64,000 nucleotides of DNA from Clostridiales bacterium (GTDB lineage Bacteria > Bacillota > Clostridia > Saccharofermentanales > DTU023), in NCBI GenBank assembly GCA_004556455.1, contig SFGY01000003.1:62001-126000 (forward strand), in the 5' to 3' direction. Within the stretch, counting starts at the first letter, position 1. The number at the start of each line of letters is the position of its first letter. Under the pieces are notes generated by a model that saw nothing but the letters and a program-made list of their open reading frames with translations, was not told where the DNA came from and did no database searches. The translations under genes were made by a program, and so were the position numbers. Positions 8,983-17,808 of the stretch are shown here, one piece after another.

Positions 8983-10086
8983 ATGCATGTTATCTGCTCA
9001 AGAAGCCTTCTGAACGAAGCCATTGCCATCGTCCAGAAAGCCATTGCAACCCGTAGTCCTAATCCCATTCTTGAGGGCATTCTGATCGATGTCAGTCAAA
9101 ACACCATCACCCTGACCGGTTACGATCTTGAAACGGGCATTGAATACAAGCTGGATGGCGAAGTCCGCGAAGAAGGTTCGGTTGTCGTTCAGTCGAAGAT
9201 GTTTGGCGACATTGTGCGTAAACTGCCGGATGAAGTGGTCGATATCAGCACAGGCAGCGATCTCAGTTTTACCATCAGGAGCGGTAACTCAACCTTCAAA
9301 ATTCGCAGTCTTGAAGCAGGGGATTATCCAAAAATTCCGGTGGTTGAAGAAAGCCAGAAGGTCATTGTGCCGCAGAGCGTTCTGCGCTCCATGATTATGC
9401 AGACGATCTTCGCCTCTTCAAACGATGAATCACGGCCGGTTATGAATGGCTTGAATGTCAGTACAGAAGAGAAAAACCTGGAGATCGTTGCAGTCGATGG
9501 ATTCCGCCTGGCTGTGCGCAGAGAAGAACTGGAAAATAAAAACGAGAGTCTGGCTTTTAACGTTCCGGCAAAGGCCATGGCCGAAGTGGCGCGTATTATG
9601 AGTGATAGCGATGCCGAAATGGCCATTTACCCCTCGCACAATCATATTCTCTTTGAAAATGATCGCATTCGTCTGGTTTCGCGGCTGATTCAGGGCGATT
9701 TTATGGATTATCGCAAGCTGGTCCCGCCCAGCTGCCGTTCACGCATTCTCATTAACACAAAAGAGATGCTGGAAGCCATCGAGCGCGCTTCGCTGGTCAT
9801 CAATGTCGAACTGCGGCGCTTCCCCGTGACACTTTCCAACTCTTCGGAAAAAGAAATGATGATTACGGCGAAGACAGATCTGGGTCACGTGGAAGAAATG
9901 ATTCCCATTGAACTCAGCGGCGATAACATCGATATCGACTTTAACCCGAAATATTTCCTCGATACGCTGCGCGCTCTCGACTGTGAAAAAATTGTTCTCG
10001 AAATGAGCGGACCTTCTTCTCCCTGTCTGATTAAGCCTGTTGAAGGAGATTCTTTCCTCTACCTTCTCCTGCCGCTGAGACGCTAA
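8983..10086 (+). CDS. dnaN: DNA polymerase III beta subunit (sliding clamp)
   Basis: Ring-shaped processivity clamp. The 367-residue length and the three repeated clamp domains are typical. Recognisable points are the start MHVICSRSLLNEAIAIVQKA, NPILEGILID, the SRPVMNGLNV strand, VDGFRLAVRREEL and the C-terminal SPCLIKPVEGDSFLYLLLPLR that forms the partner-binding pocket. ATG 8983 follows AGAGAGG. recF begins 14 bases after the stop, so the two genes are probably co-transcribed. The yaaA (S4 domain) gene often found between them in Bacillota is missing. Confidence 0.97.
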   Translation: MHVICSRSLLNEAIAIVQKAIATRSPNPILEGILIDVSQNTITLTGYDLETGIEYKLDGEVREEGSVVVQSKMFGDIVRKLPDEVVDISTGSDLSFTIRSGNSTFKIRSLEAGDYPKIPVVEESQKVIVPQSVLRSMIMQTIFASSNDESRPVMNGLNVSTEEKNLEIVAVDGFRLAVRREELENKNESLAFNVPAKAMAEVARIMSDSDAEMAIYPSHNHILFENDRIRLVSRLIQGDFMDYRKLVPPSCRSRILINTKEMLEAIERASLVINVELRRFPVTLSNSSEKEMMITAKTDLGHVEEMIPIELSGDNIDIDFNPKYFLDTLRALDCEKIVLEMSGPSSPCLIKPVEGDSFLYLLLPLRR

Positions 10087-10100
10087 GGGCGGAAAGAAAC

Positions 10101-11291
10101 TTGCGTGCGAAAAGGCTGCAACTGAAAAATTTTCGCAATTACGAAGAACTGGACATCTCTTTTGCGGATGAACAGAATCTTTTTGTTGGTGAAAATGCCC
10201 AGGGTAAGACCAATATTCTCGAAGCGATCTATCTCTGCTCCTGTGCCCGTTCCCACCGCACGGGCAAGGACTTCGAGCTGATTCGCAGTGGCAGGTGTTC
10301 TTATAGCCTCAACCTTAGCTATGTCGAGGATAACGGCGCAGAACATGACATCAGCATCACTTATAAGGAAGAGCCTCTGCTGGGGCAGTCGGGCGGCTTT
10401 CAAGCGCCTGTTAAAAAAGAACGGCTGTTCTTCCACAATGGCATGAAACTCCCCCGTATCGCCGATTTTTACGGCTTATTTCATGCTGTGATTTTCGCTC
10501 CGGAAGACCTCATGCTGATAAAGGGCGGCCCTTCAGCGCGTCGTCGCTTTTTGGATATCCTGATCTCACAGCTCTTTCCCTCATACTTCTGCGATTTGCA
10601 GCTTTACCAGAAAATTCTGACACAGCGTAATTTTCTCCTGAAAAAGATCCGTGACCAGCGCAAAAATGATCTTGATGATTTTGATCGTCAGCTTCAACGC
10701 AATAGTCTCGGCATTTGGAATGAGCAGCTGGCCGAGGTTGGGGCGCGTATTATGCACAAACGTGCCGAAATCAGCGGGCGTCTCGAAGCCATGGCAGCAG
10801 AAGCTCTGTCTACGCTCAGCGGCCAGAGGGAGGCCCTGAATATCAGCTATCGCTGCAGTTCAGGTCTCAATCCCAGGGATGATGTCGGGCAGCTCTATGA
10901 ACAATATCTGAAAAAGCTGGAACGCTGCGAAGAAGATGACCTCTTTCGCGGCAGCAGTGCACATGGGCCGCATCGCGATGACCTGGAGCTGAGTCTTAAT
11001 CAGCTTCCAGTAAAAACTTACGGTTCTCAGGGACAGCAGCGATCTTTTGTCCTCGCGCTGAAAATGGCTGAACTGGCTTTAATTCATGAAGTGTGTGGGG
11101 AAAAACCCGTGCTGCTTCTGGATGATGTCATGAGCGAACTCGATGAGCAGCGCCGCAGGAGCCTTTTCGAAGTGGTCAGCGGGCATCAGGTCTTTATTAC
11201 CTGTACCGATCGTCATCAGCTTTTTATTCATAAAGAGGATACAGCTCTCTTTGATGTGAGCGACGGTCACGTGACTATCGAAAAGCCCTGA
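10101..11291 (+). CDS. recF: DNA replication and repair protein RecF
   Basis: SMC-like ATPase that helps load RecA at gaps. Visible motifs are Walker A GENAQGKTNI at about residues 31-40, the signature TYGSQGQQRSFVLALKMAEL, and Walker B PVLLLDDVMSELD. The start MRAKRLQLKNFRNYEEL matches the family N-terminus exactly, so the TTG at 10101 is taken as start codon; no ATG is near. The length of 396 residues is slightly above the usual 360-370. The upstream GGCGGAAAG serves as ribosome binding site. The gene lies 14 bases after dnaN. Confidence 0.95.
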   Translation: MRAKRLQLKNFRNYEELDISFADEQNLFVGENAQGKTNILEAIYLCSCARSHRTGKDFELIRSGRCSYSLNLSYVEDNGAEHDISITYKEEPLLGQSGGFQAPVKKERLFFHNGMKLPRIADFYGLFHAVIFAPEDLMLIKGGPSARRRFLDILISQLFPSYFCDLQLYQKILTQRNFLLKKIRDQRKNDLDDFDRQLQRNSLGIWNEQLAEVGARIMHKRAEISGRLEAMAAEALSTLSGQREALNISYRCSSGLNPRDDVGQLYEQYLKKLERCEEDDLFRGSSAHGPHRDDLELSLNQLPVKTYGSQGQQRSFVLALKMAELALIHEVCGEKPVLLLDDVMSELDEQRRRSLFEVVSGHQVFITCTDRHQLFIHKEDTALFDVSDGHVTIEKP

Positions 11292-11318
11292 AAACCCCTG
11301 TTAGAGCCACTTTTATGC

Positions 11319-11324
11319 TATAAT
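11319..11324 (+). promoter_or_regulatory. candidate -10 element ahead of remB-gyrB
   Basis: A perfect TATAAT lies 50 bases before the remB start, between recF and remB. No good -35 hexamer is seen at the matching distance, so this is a weak promoter call. Confidence 0.35.
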
Positions 11325-11374
11325 AAGAAGGCTGCCACAGAGAAAAATGCAGCTCAGTTCCACGGGGATGGTAC

Positions 11375-11665
11375 ATGATTCTTCACATTGGAAACGATAT
11401 CAGTATTCACGAGCATTGGCTTGTCGCCATCTTAGATATTGACAGGAGCAGTGCCCATTCTCCCCTTTTTCGTGAATTTCTCAGCCGGGCTGAGCGTGAA
11501 GGCAAGCTTGAGTGGCTGGGACCCGAAATTCCCCGCACCGTTGTGGTCACGGTTGATCGTGTCTATCTGACAGCCGTGCGTGCGGAAACACTAAGACAAC
11601 GATGTGCCGAAGGTTCTTCCCTTACTGAGGCGGAGCGCCTGGGCTTTTGCCGGAAAAAAGGATAA
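11375..11665 (+). CDS. remB: RemB-like regulatory protein (DUF370 family)
   Basis: Small protein of 96 residues beginning MILHIGNDISIHEHWLVAILD and containing PRTVVVTVDRVYLTAVRAETLRQR (two family strands), the pattern of RemA/RemB (DUF370) DNA-binding regulators of matrix genes. In Bacillota remB (yaaB) sits between recF and gyrB, exactly as here. The C-terminal 20 residues are a charged tail. The ATG at 11375 has the weak site GGGG upstream. gyrB starts 5 bases after its stop, so both are likely in one transcript. Confidence 0.85.
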   Translation: MILHIGNDISIHEHWLVAILDIDRSSAHSPLFREFLSRAEREGKLEWLGPEIPRTVVVTVDRVYLTAVRAETLRQRCAEGSSLTEAERLGFCRKKG

Positions 11666-11670
11666 ATAAG

Positions 11671-13788
11671 ATGCAGGAAAAACGTTCAGAAACGATGAAT
11701 GAATTCTTGCGCAGAGCAGACGAAGATGCCGCACTGCGTGACGAAAAAGCCACAGCTCAGGACATGGAGACTGAGAGCGAGGATGAGAAGGATTTTTCCA
11801 ACCTCGCGGAAAATCCCAGGGCCCTGCTCGACGATTTTGTCGAAGATGGCGAAGATTTTGATCATCTTGTCGAGGATTTTGACACCACAAACTCCTCTTC
11901 CTACACCGATGCCGATATTCAGGTTCTGCAAGGCCTTGAAGCCGTGCGTAAACGCCCGGGCATGTACATCGGCGATACCACGCCGCGTGGTTTGCATCAC
12001 CTGATTTACGAGATCGTCGCCAATTCTGTCGACGAAGCGCTTGCCGGACGCTGCGATACCATTAATGTCAACGTCTACCCAGACCAATCGGTGCGTGTAG
12101 AAGACAACGGCATCGGCATACCAGTGGGCATCCACCCGCAACTCGGCATTCCCACCGTCGAAGTGGTTCACACGCAGCTGCACGCCGGGGGTAAATTCGG
12201 CGGCGGCGCCTACAGTGTCTCCGGCGGACTTCACGGTGTTGGCGCCTCAGTGGTCAACGCCCTCTCAGAGTGGATGGAAGTGACGGTCAACCGTGATGGC
12301 TTCAGCCATCAGATCCGCTTTGAACGTGGCAAAACCGTCAAGCCCCTGACCATCATAGGTTCAAGCGATAAACACGGAACCATTACCCGCTTCAAACCGG
12401 ATCCTGAGATTTTTCCCGACAACAAGATCGACTTCGATCTGATGATTACACGCTATCGTGAGATGGCTTTTCTCAACCGGGAGGTGACCTTTCATCTCGT
12501 CGACGAGCGTCAGGAGCCGGCCCTTGAAAAAACACTGCATTATGATGGCGGCATCGTCTCTTTTGTCGAATACCTGAACCGCAATAAAAAAGTCCTTTTT
12601 GACGATCCTATTTATTTCGCCGGAGAAGAAGGCAAGGTTTTTGTCGAAATCTGCATGCAGTACAACGACAGCTATAACGAAAATGTCTATTCCTATGCGA
12701 ACGATATCGCGACCGTCGAAGGCGGCACGCATCTCACGGGCTTTCGTTCGGCCCTGACCAAGTGCGTCAATGACTATGCCCGCAAATACGGTTTTCTCAA
12801 AGATAAAGATAAGAATCTCTCAGGAGAAGACGTCCGCGAAGGACTGTCTGCTATTATCTCGGTCAAGCTTCCTGAACCTCAGTTTGAAGGACAGACCAAG
12901 ACCAAACTCGGCAACGCGGAAATTCGCACGATTGTCGAAACCACCGTTAACGCCCGTCTTGCCGCCTATCTGGAAGAAAATCCCAGTGTCGCCGGTACGA
13001 TGATTGAAAAATGCCTGTCGGCCTCACGCGCCAGAGAAGCAGCTCGAAAAGCCCGCGATCTAACCCGTCGAAAAGGAGCCTTGGAGAGTAACGCTCTTCC
13101 CGGGAAACTGGCGGACTGTCAGGAAAAAGATCCCACTTATTGCGAACTCTTTATTGTCGAAGGAGACTCGGCAGGCGGCTCAGCTAAAAGCGGGCGTGAA
13201 CGCAAATACCAGGCGATTTTACCCCTCTGGGGCAAGATGCTGAATGTGGAAAAAGCCCGCATTGACCGTGTTTACAATAACGAGAAGCTCATGCCTATTG
13301 TCATGGCTCTGGGTACAGGCATTGGCGAGGATTTTGATCTTTCAAAGCTTCGCTACAATAAAATCATTATTATGGCCGACGCCGACGTCGACGGTTCACA
13401 CATTCGGACCCTCCTGCTCACCTTCTTCTTCCGCTTCATGCGTCCACTCGTCGAACAAGGACACATTTATATAGCGTGTGCCCCACTGTATCGCGTCTAT
13501 AACGATAAATTATCCTTCTATGCGTATACCGACGAAGACGTCCAGAAAATTAAAGACGAAAATCAGTGGGAAAACCCAAAAATCCAGCGTTACAAAGGCC
13601 TCGGCGAAATGAATCCGGAGCAGCTCTGGGAGACCACCATGAACCCTGAAGCGCGTAAAATCATCCGCGTCACCGTGGACGACCTGCAGGAACTCGACTC
13701 CACTTTTACCCTCCTCATGGGCGATCAAGTCGAACCACGCCGTGACTTCATCCAGGAAAACGCCAGACTCGCTAACGTCGACAGCTAA
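11671..13788 (+). CDS. gyrB: DNA gyrase subunit B with acidic N-terminal extension
   Basis: ATPase subunit of the type II topoisomerase that supercoils DNA. Recognisable parts are QGLEAVRKRPGMYIG (residues 87-101), NSVDEALAG, the ATP lid region GGKFGGGAYSVSGGLHGVGA, the TOPRIM EGDSAGGSAK and DADVDGSHIRTLLLTFF (split by one residue from the upstream strand), and the C-terminal QRYKGLGEMNPEQLWETTM. Before the usual start region there are about 70 extra residues rich in Asp and Glu (residues 18-75). ATG 11671 has AAAAGGA eight bases upstream; ATG 11695 in the same frame lacks a site. In DNGIGIP the Arg of the common DNGRGIP is Ile148. The total of 705 residues is long for a Gram-positive GyrB. 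Confidence 0.96.
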   Translation: MQEKRSETMNEFLRRADEDAALRDEKATAQDMETESEDEKDFSNLAENPRALLDDFVEDGEDFDHLVEDFDTTNSSSYTDADIQVLQGLEAVRKRPGMYIGDTTPRGLHHLIYEIVANSVDEALAGRCDTINVNVYPDQSVRVEDNGIGIPVGIHPQLGIPTVEVVHTQLHAGGKFGGGAYSVSGGLHGVGASVVNALSEWMEVTVNRDGFSHQIRFERGKTVKPLTIIGSSDKHGTITRFKPDPEIFPDNKIDFDLMITRYREMAFLNREVTFHLVDERQEPALEKTLHYDGGIVSFVEYLNRNKKVLFDDPIYFAGEEGKVFVEICMQYNDSYNENVYSYANDIATVEGGTHLTGFRSALTKCVNDYARKYGFLKDKDKNLSGEDVREGLSAIISVKLPEPQFEGQTKTKLGNAEIRTIVETTVNARLAAYLEENPSVAGTMIEKCLSASRAREAARKARDLTRRKGALESNALPGKLADCQEKDPTYCELFIVEGDSAGGSAKSGRERKYQAILPLWGKMLNVEKARIDRVYNNEKLMPIVMALGTGIGEDFDLSKLRYNKIIIMADADVDGSHIRTLLLTFFFRFMRPLVEQGHIYIACAPLYRVYNDKLSFYAYTDEDVQKIKDENQWENPKIQRYKGLGEMNPEQLWETTMNPEARKIIRVTVDDLQELDSTFTLLMGDQVEPRRDFIQENARLANVDS

Positions 13789-14205
13789 GCTGTTTTTATA
13801 ATAATTAAAGCAATTTTCTGCGCCGATAGTAACTTTGTGGTACTTATATTTTTGACGGTTATTTTATTCCTTAAAGAAGATAACCTCATGTCCAGGCATT
13901 TACCTGCTAGACATTTCTATTAGCTTTAGCTGTGCAGAGCGAATCAGGTGCATGGTTTAATTCAGCCGCAACACGTGTCTCAGCGTATGATCCAGCATAT
14001 GAACCGTAAGAAGGCCACTTCTTCCTTATCCTGCTTACCAAGTAGAGGCCACTATCAGGCAGGATTATTTACTCATCTATGAGGCTAAGGTTAAAAAGGG
14101 ATCTGATTTCTGGTTTTGAATTTCATCCCGAGCCTACAGGTCTGTAACATAATAGGAGTGTAAAGCTGTATTAGTCTTATAACAAAACACCGGTTTTTCA
14201 ATCCA

Positions 14206-14221
14206 TGTTTCACGTGAAACA
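14206..14221. promoter_or_regulatory. parS: parS centromere site 1
   Basis: The 16-base palindrome TGTTTCACGTGAAACA is a perfect match to the conserved bacterial parS consensus bound by ParB/Spo0J. It lies about 520 bases upstream of parA and close to the origin, as expected. Confidence 0.95.
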
Positions 14222-14272
14222 ATGATTTAAGTTAATTAATCTTTATTTCACGAGGAAAAAACTCGATAAAAA

Positions 14273-14288
14273 TGTTTCACGTGAAACA
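14273..14288. promoter_or_regulatory. parS: parS centromere site 2
   Basis: Second perfect copy of TGTTTCACGTGAAACA, starting 67 bases after the first. The close pair probably forms one ParB nucleation centre. Confidence 0.95.
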
Positions 14289-14740
14289 TTTCATTAAGAT
14301 ACATTGAAAACAGAAAATGCATATAGGCAAAAAGAACGATAAAAACTCAATATCGGCTTATAGATAAAACCGCATACATATAGAAATGAAACCGTTCCAC
14401 AAAAAGAACGGATGTTATTAAAAGTTTAAATCAACAACATAAAAAGCATTAACCACCAAAAAAAGAGAAAACGTTAATTATTTTACCAAAAAATAGAAAG
14501 TCTTTGAAAATTAATCAGCCTTTGTAATTAGCAACGACTTTTACTATGGGGCCATCAAAAATTTATAAAGTAAGCTTAAAAGAAAAATATATGATCTAAA
14601 TATAACATTAAATGATGAGTCAAAGACATTAATGGACGACAATCGCCTGATAAGCGAATAGCGACAATGTCGACGAATTTAATCGTGCTGAAATCAAGCT
14701 ATGTTAAAATAACAATCAGCATGTGTACAGGAGGACCCGT

Positions 14741-15538
14741 ATGATCATTTCACTGGCCAATCAAAAAGGTGGTGTCGGAAAAACGACGACCTGTATCAAC
14801 CTTTCTGCTGCACTGGCAGCGAAGAATGAAAAAGTGTTAATCGTTGATCTAGATCCACAGGGTAATACGAGTTCAGGACTTGGCTTCTTTAGAGATGAAA
14901 TTAAGAACACAAGTTATGATTTACTAATTAATGAACTCCCTGTAGAAGAGTGCGTTTGCGAGAGTGGCCGTAAAAACTTGTGGATATGCCCCTGCAACAT
15001 TGATCTGGCTGGCGCAGAAATTGAATTGGTTGAAAAAGAGGATCGCGAAAGCACGTTGAAGCGTGGCCTCAGCCCTATTATAGATAAATATGATGAGATA
15101 TTCATTGACTGCCCGCCCTCTCTCGGGCTATTAACCGTCAATGCTCTCACCGCCTCAGATGCAGTGCTCATTCCAGTACAGGCTGAATATTATGCTCTGG
15201 AAGGTCTATCACAACTCCTCGAAACCATCGCATTTGTTAAAAATAACACAAACCCGCAGCTTGAAATATTTGGCGCGCTTCTGACGATGGCGGATTCACG
15301 GACGCAGTTAGCAAAGCAAGTCAGCGAAGAAGTCCGTAAATTTTTTAAAGATAAAACGTTCCGCCAGGAAATTCCCCGGAATATCCGCCTTTCAGAGGCT
15401 CCAAGCCATGCAAAAACCATCTTTGAATATGAGCGCTGGTCAAAGGGAGCACGGGCCTACGCCAATGTGGCCAAAGAATTCCTTAAATGGAAGAAAAATT
15501 TTAAGCAGGACAAGAGTTCACACCAGATTGATGAGTAA
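14741..15538 (+). CDS. parA: chromosome partitioning ATPase ParA/Soj
   Basis: Nucleoid-binding ATPase that works with ParB and parS in origin segregation and, in Bacillota, controls DnaA. The start MIISLANQKGGVGKTT has the deviant Walker A with the signature Lys; IFIDCPPSLGLLTVNAL is the Walker A' / B region. The length of 265 residues is standard. ATG 14741 has AGGAGG at 14729-14734, a strong site. A longer frame from 14723 is open but has no such signal. parB follows 85 bases downstream on the same strand. Confidence 0.96.
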   Translation: MIISLANQKGGVGKTTTCINLSAALAAKNEKVLIVDLDPQGNTSSGLGFFRDEIKNTSYDLLINELPVEECVCESGRKNLWICPCNIDLAGAEIELVEKEDRESTLKRGLSPIIDKYDEIFIDCPPSLGLLTVNALTASDAVLIPVQAEYYALEGLSQLLETIAFVKNNTNPQLEIFGALLTMADSRTQLAKQVSEEVRKFFKDKTFRQEIPRNIRLSEAPSHAKTIFEYERWSKGARAYANVAKEFLKWKKNFKQDKSSHQIDE

Positions 15539-15623
15539 AAGATGGCCTATGCGCAGCGCTTAGGTCAATCGTGAATATTAAAATGCGTTCCGTAATTATA
15601 CCTGGATTTATAGGAGACTTAAA

Positions 15624-16580
15624 ATGCCAACTGCCAAGGAGACAAGAAGCAAGAAGACAAGTAATAGCAATAAGGCCAACACGACAAGTGTCGAAAAAAG
15701 TAAAACTTCGACTGGTCGAGCGAAAGGGCTGGGCCGAGGCCTGAGCGCTCTTCTCGAAGGACATGAGTTAAATCTGGAGGCTGAAAAGGAAGCGGTTTAT
15801 CAAATTGATATCGACGATATCAGCCCGATGGAGAATCAGCCGCGCAAAATATTTGACGACGACAAAATGCAGGAATTGGCTGAATCAATAAAGGAAAATG
15901 GGATTATTCAACCCATTATCGTGCATAAACGTGGCCTGAATGATTATGTTCTTGTGGCAGGCGAACGTCGCTGGCGTGCCGGAAGGCTGGCCGGTTTGCG
16001 TGAGGTACCTGCCATCGTTCGCACCCTGGATAAGGAAAAACAACTGAAACAGGCCCTGATTGAAAATATTCAGCGTGAAAATTTAAATCCCCTCGAAGAA
16101 GCCACAGCCTATCAACAACTCCTTGATGAGTATGGCCTGACGCAGGAAGAAGTGGCAAAGGTCCTCGGGAAAAGCCGTTCAGCGGTTGCGAATACGCTGA
16201 GACTTAAACGTTTGCCCGTGGAAATTCAGGATTTTATAAATGGGGGCAGTCTGAGCGAAGGTCATGCCCGCGCCCTGCTTGCGCTGCCCGAGGCGATTCA
16301 ACAAATCGAAGCGGCTGATCATATCCTGGATAAAGGCTTAAATGTCCGTCAAACGGAAGAATATATACGGCTATTACTTAATCCTCCAACAAAGAATACA
16401 GCCAGGCCGAAGGATGTGCAGGCTGAAATAAGTGTGCGTGACCTGGAACTTAAACTCAGCCGAAGCCTGGGAACAAAAGTGCGCCTGAGCGATAAGAACG
16501 GCAAAGGCCTCATTAAAATACCTTATAAAAATCTGGATGAGCTGGATCGAATCCTGGAACTCTTAAATGTCCGCGTTTAA
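15624..16580 (+). CDS. parB: chromosome partitioning protein ParB/Spo0J
   Basis: CTP-dependent clamp that loads at parS. The N-terminal 30 residues are Lys, Ser and Thr rich, followed by KGLGRGLSALL. The ParB/Srx domain runs from ISPMENQPRKIFDDDKMQEL through LVAGERRWRAGRLAGL (the GERRWRA box binds CTP). A helix-turn-helix follows (TQEEVAKVLGKSRSAVANTL) and then GHARALLAL. The dimerisation domain is at the C-terminus. The length of 318 residues is normal. ATG 15624 follows AGGAGA. Its targets, two perfect parS sites, lie about 1.3 kb upstream. Confidence 0.96.
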   Translation: MPTAKETRSKKTSNSNKANTTSVEKSKTSTGRAKGLGRGLSALLEGHELNLEAEKEAVYQIDIDDISPMENQPRKIFDDDKMQELAESIKENGIIQPIIVHKRGLNDYVLVAGERRWRAGRLAGLREVPAIVRTLDKEKQLKQALIENIQRENLNPLEEATAYQQLLDEYGLTQEEVAKVLGKSRSAVANTLRLKRLPVEIQDFINGGSLSEGHARALLALPEAIQQIEAADHILDKGLNVRQTEEYIRLLLNPPTKNTARPKDVQAEISVRDLELKLSRSLGTKVRLSDKNGKGLIKIPYKNLDELDRILELLNVRV

Positions 16581-16946
16581 CTTGAGTCCAAGCGAGATCA
16601 GGATAGAAGGTGTGACTCAATCAAGAATAGGAATTGAGAAGCAGGGTGGCCCTAAGAGAAAAATCACATCAAAAGAATAAGACTAAACTGCCAAAACTTT
16701 GCGCTATAATTTAGCACTATGGTTTTAACTATAATAAAATACCATATATTAAAACAATAAAATTGTGATCTGAGATCGTTATATACTCTGTTAAGTTGAG
16801 CACACAAGAGGCAGCCATTACTACTTTCTTGGAACAAACTGGACTCTTAATCAGGCCTTTACAAATGAACTTGTGCGGAGATCGAAATATAGCTCCGAAA
16901 TGAGGCTGGAGCTTTGAGTGGGAATCGTGTAAAATAAAGCGCGCAC
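16581..16946. other. intergenic region before tRNA-Ser
   Basis: About 365 AT-rich bases without a supportable gene. Just after parB, TTGAGTC (16582-16588) and GACTCAA (16614-16620) could pair as a weak hairpin. TAAAAT at 16930-16935 may be the tRNA promoter -10, but no good -35 was seen. Otherwise nothing is recognised. Confidence 0.5.
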
Positions 16947-17037
16947 GGAGAGGTGGTCGAGCTGGTTTAAGGCACCGGTCTTGAAAACCGACGAGGGTTC
17001 ACGCCCTCCGCGGGTTCGAATCCCGCTCTCTCCGCCA
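16947..17037 (+). tRNA. tRNA-Ser (anticodon UGA)
   Basis: The sequence folds as a long-variable-arm tRNA. The acceptor GGAGAGG pairs with TCTCTCC (one G-U). The D arm TGGTCGAGCTGGTTTAAGG and anticodon loop CTTGAAA (TGA at 16982-16984) are clear, as are a variable stem ACGAGGGTTCACGCCCTCCG, the T arm CGGGTTCGAATCCCG, discriminator G and an encoded CCA. One C-A mismatch closes the anticodon stem. It reads UCA and probably other UCN codons. A Rho-independent terminator follows and an integrase remnant lies 126 bases downstream, making this a likely former phage or island attachment site. Confidence 0.96.
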
Positions 17038-17057
17038 CAGCATTTTTTTATAAATGC

Positions 17058-17099
17058 AAAACCCCTGAAATGTACTGTTTTCAGGGGTTTTCGTTTTTT
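17058..17099 (+). terminator. Rho-independent terminator after tRNA-Ser
   Basis: AAAACCCCTGAAA (17058-17070) is complementary to TTTCAGGGGTTTT (17079-17091), with a short loop and a following T-rich run. It ends the tRNA transcript. Confidence 0.9.
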
Positions 17100-17163
17100 A
17101 ACAAATGTTTAACATTTGGGGTATGATGCTAATTTTGGGGTACTTTTTGGGGTACTGGCTGGG

Positions 17164-17550
17164 TTACTGGATCCTGCTCTTGATGATATTTAAAAATGTT
17201 GTGTCGATGATTGTTGATTCTTTTTTGCGCTCTTCGCGCTGCTTTTTGATTTCCTCCGGGCTGAGCGTTATCTCGTGCACGTAAGTGCCGTCGGTGTCCA
17301 TGGCCTTGCTATGGCCATAAAGAAGTTTGAGATCATCCAGTGATATTTCTGTTTTTAAGCGGCTGTAGCTGATAAAGGTATGCCGCAACTCGTGCAGCGT
17401 GAGGCTTATCCCGTGAGCCTCGCGCCACTTTTGCCAGTGATTGCGCAGAGAGCGCGGCGAGATGCGCCGCCCGTCCTCAGCGACGGCCTTGCAGCGCCAC
17501 CACTTATATTTATCACTCCACGTGGGCGTGCTGATTGTACCTTTTAGCAT
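17164..17550 (-). pseudogene. tyrosine integrase, C-terminal fragment
   Basis: The 128-residue product covers only the catalytic half of a phage-type tyrosine recombinase. RRISPRSLRNHWQKWREAHG leads into HELRHTFISYSR (catalytic His and Arg). The conserved LLYGHSKAMDTDG follows, then the active Tyr in TYVHE. The N-terminal core-binding domain and first catalytic Arg are missing, so it cannot be functional. A frame to 17598 adds a hydrophobic stretch unlike integrases. The gene points at the tRNA-Ser 3' end, the usual geometry of an integrated element, and marks the left border of a decayed island. Confidence 0.85.
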
Positions 17551-17622
17551 GTTTAGCCTCCTTTTTATAAAGGCCCATGCTATAATTAAAATGAGCATAA
17601 GCCTTTGTGCTTTGTGTTTCTT

Positions 17623-17661
17623 GGCCGTCCCGTGAACTTTGGTAGAGTGTGGGGGACGGCC
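17623..17661. repeat. 9-bp perfect inverted repeat
   Basis: GGCCGTCCC (17623-17631) and GGGACGGCC (17653-17661) can form a hairpin in the spacer between the integrase fragment and the NYN gene. No clear T run follows on either strand, so it may be an element end rather than a terminator. Confidence 0.5.
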
Positions 17662-17808
17662 GGTTTATTCCATGTTTTTTTAATCGTCGTTTTAGCCTTT
17701 CAACAATTTGTTGACGTCAAAAAATTAGTCATTTACGGCGTTTCGGGATTTTCGCACGCTATTTTTACCTTTTTGATGACAAAATCGATGTTTCTCCATT
17801 CTGTATAT

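Larger units (their letters stand above)
13789..14740. other. AT-rich intergenic region between gyrB and parA with parS sites
   Basis: About 950 bases without a convincing gene; all frames are closed by frequent stops. The only clear elements are the two parS palindromes annotated separately and a third degenerate copy (TTTCACGAGGAAA near 14247). Right after gyrB, ACAGCTAAGCTGTTTTT could be a weak terminator. Base composition is clearly more AT-rich than the flanking genes. gyrA, which often follows gyrB, is not here. Confidence 0.6.
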
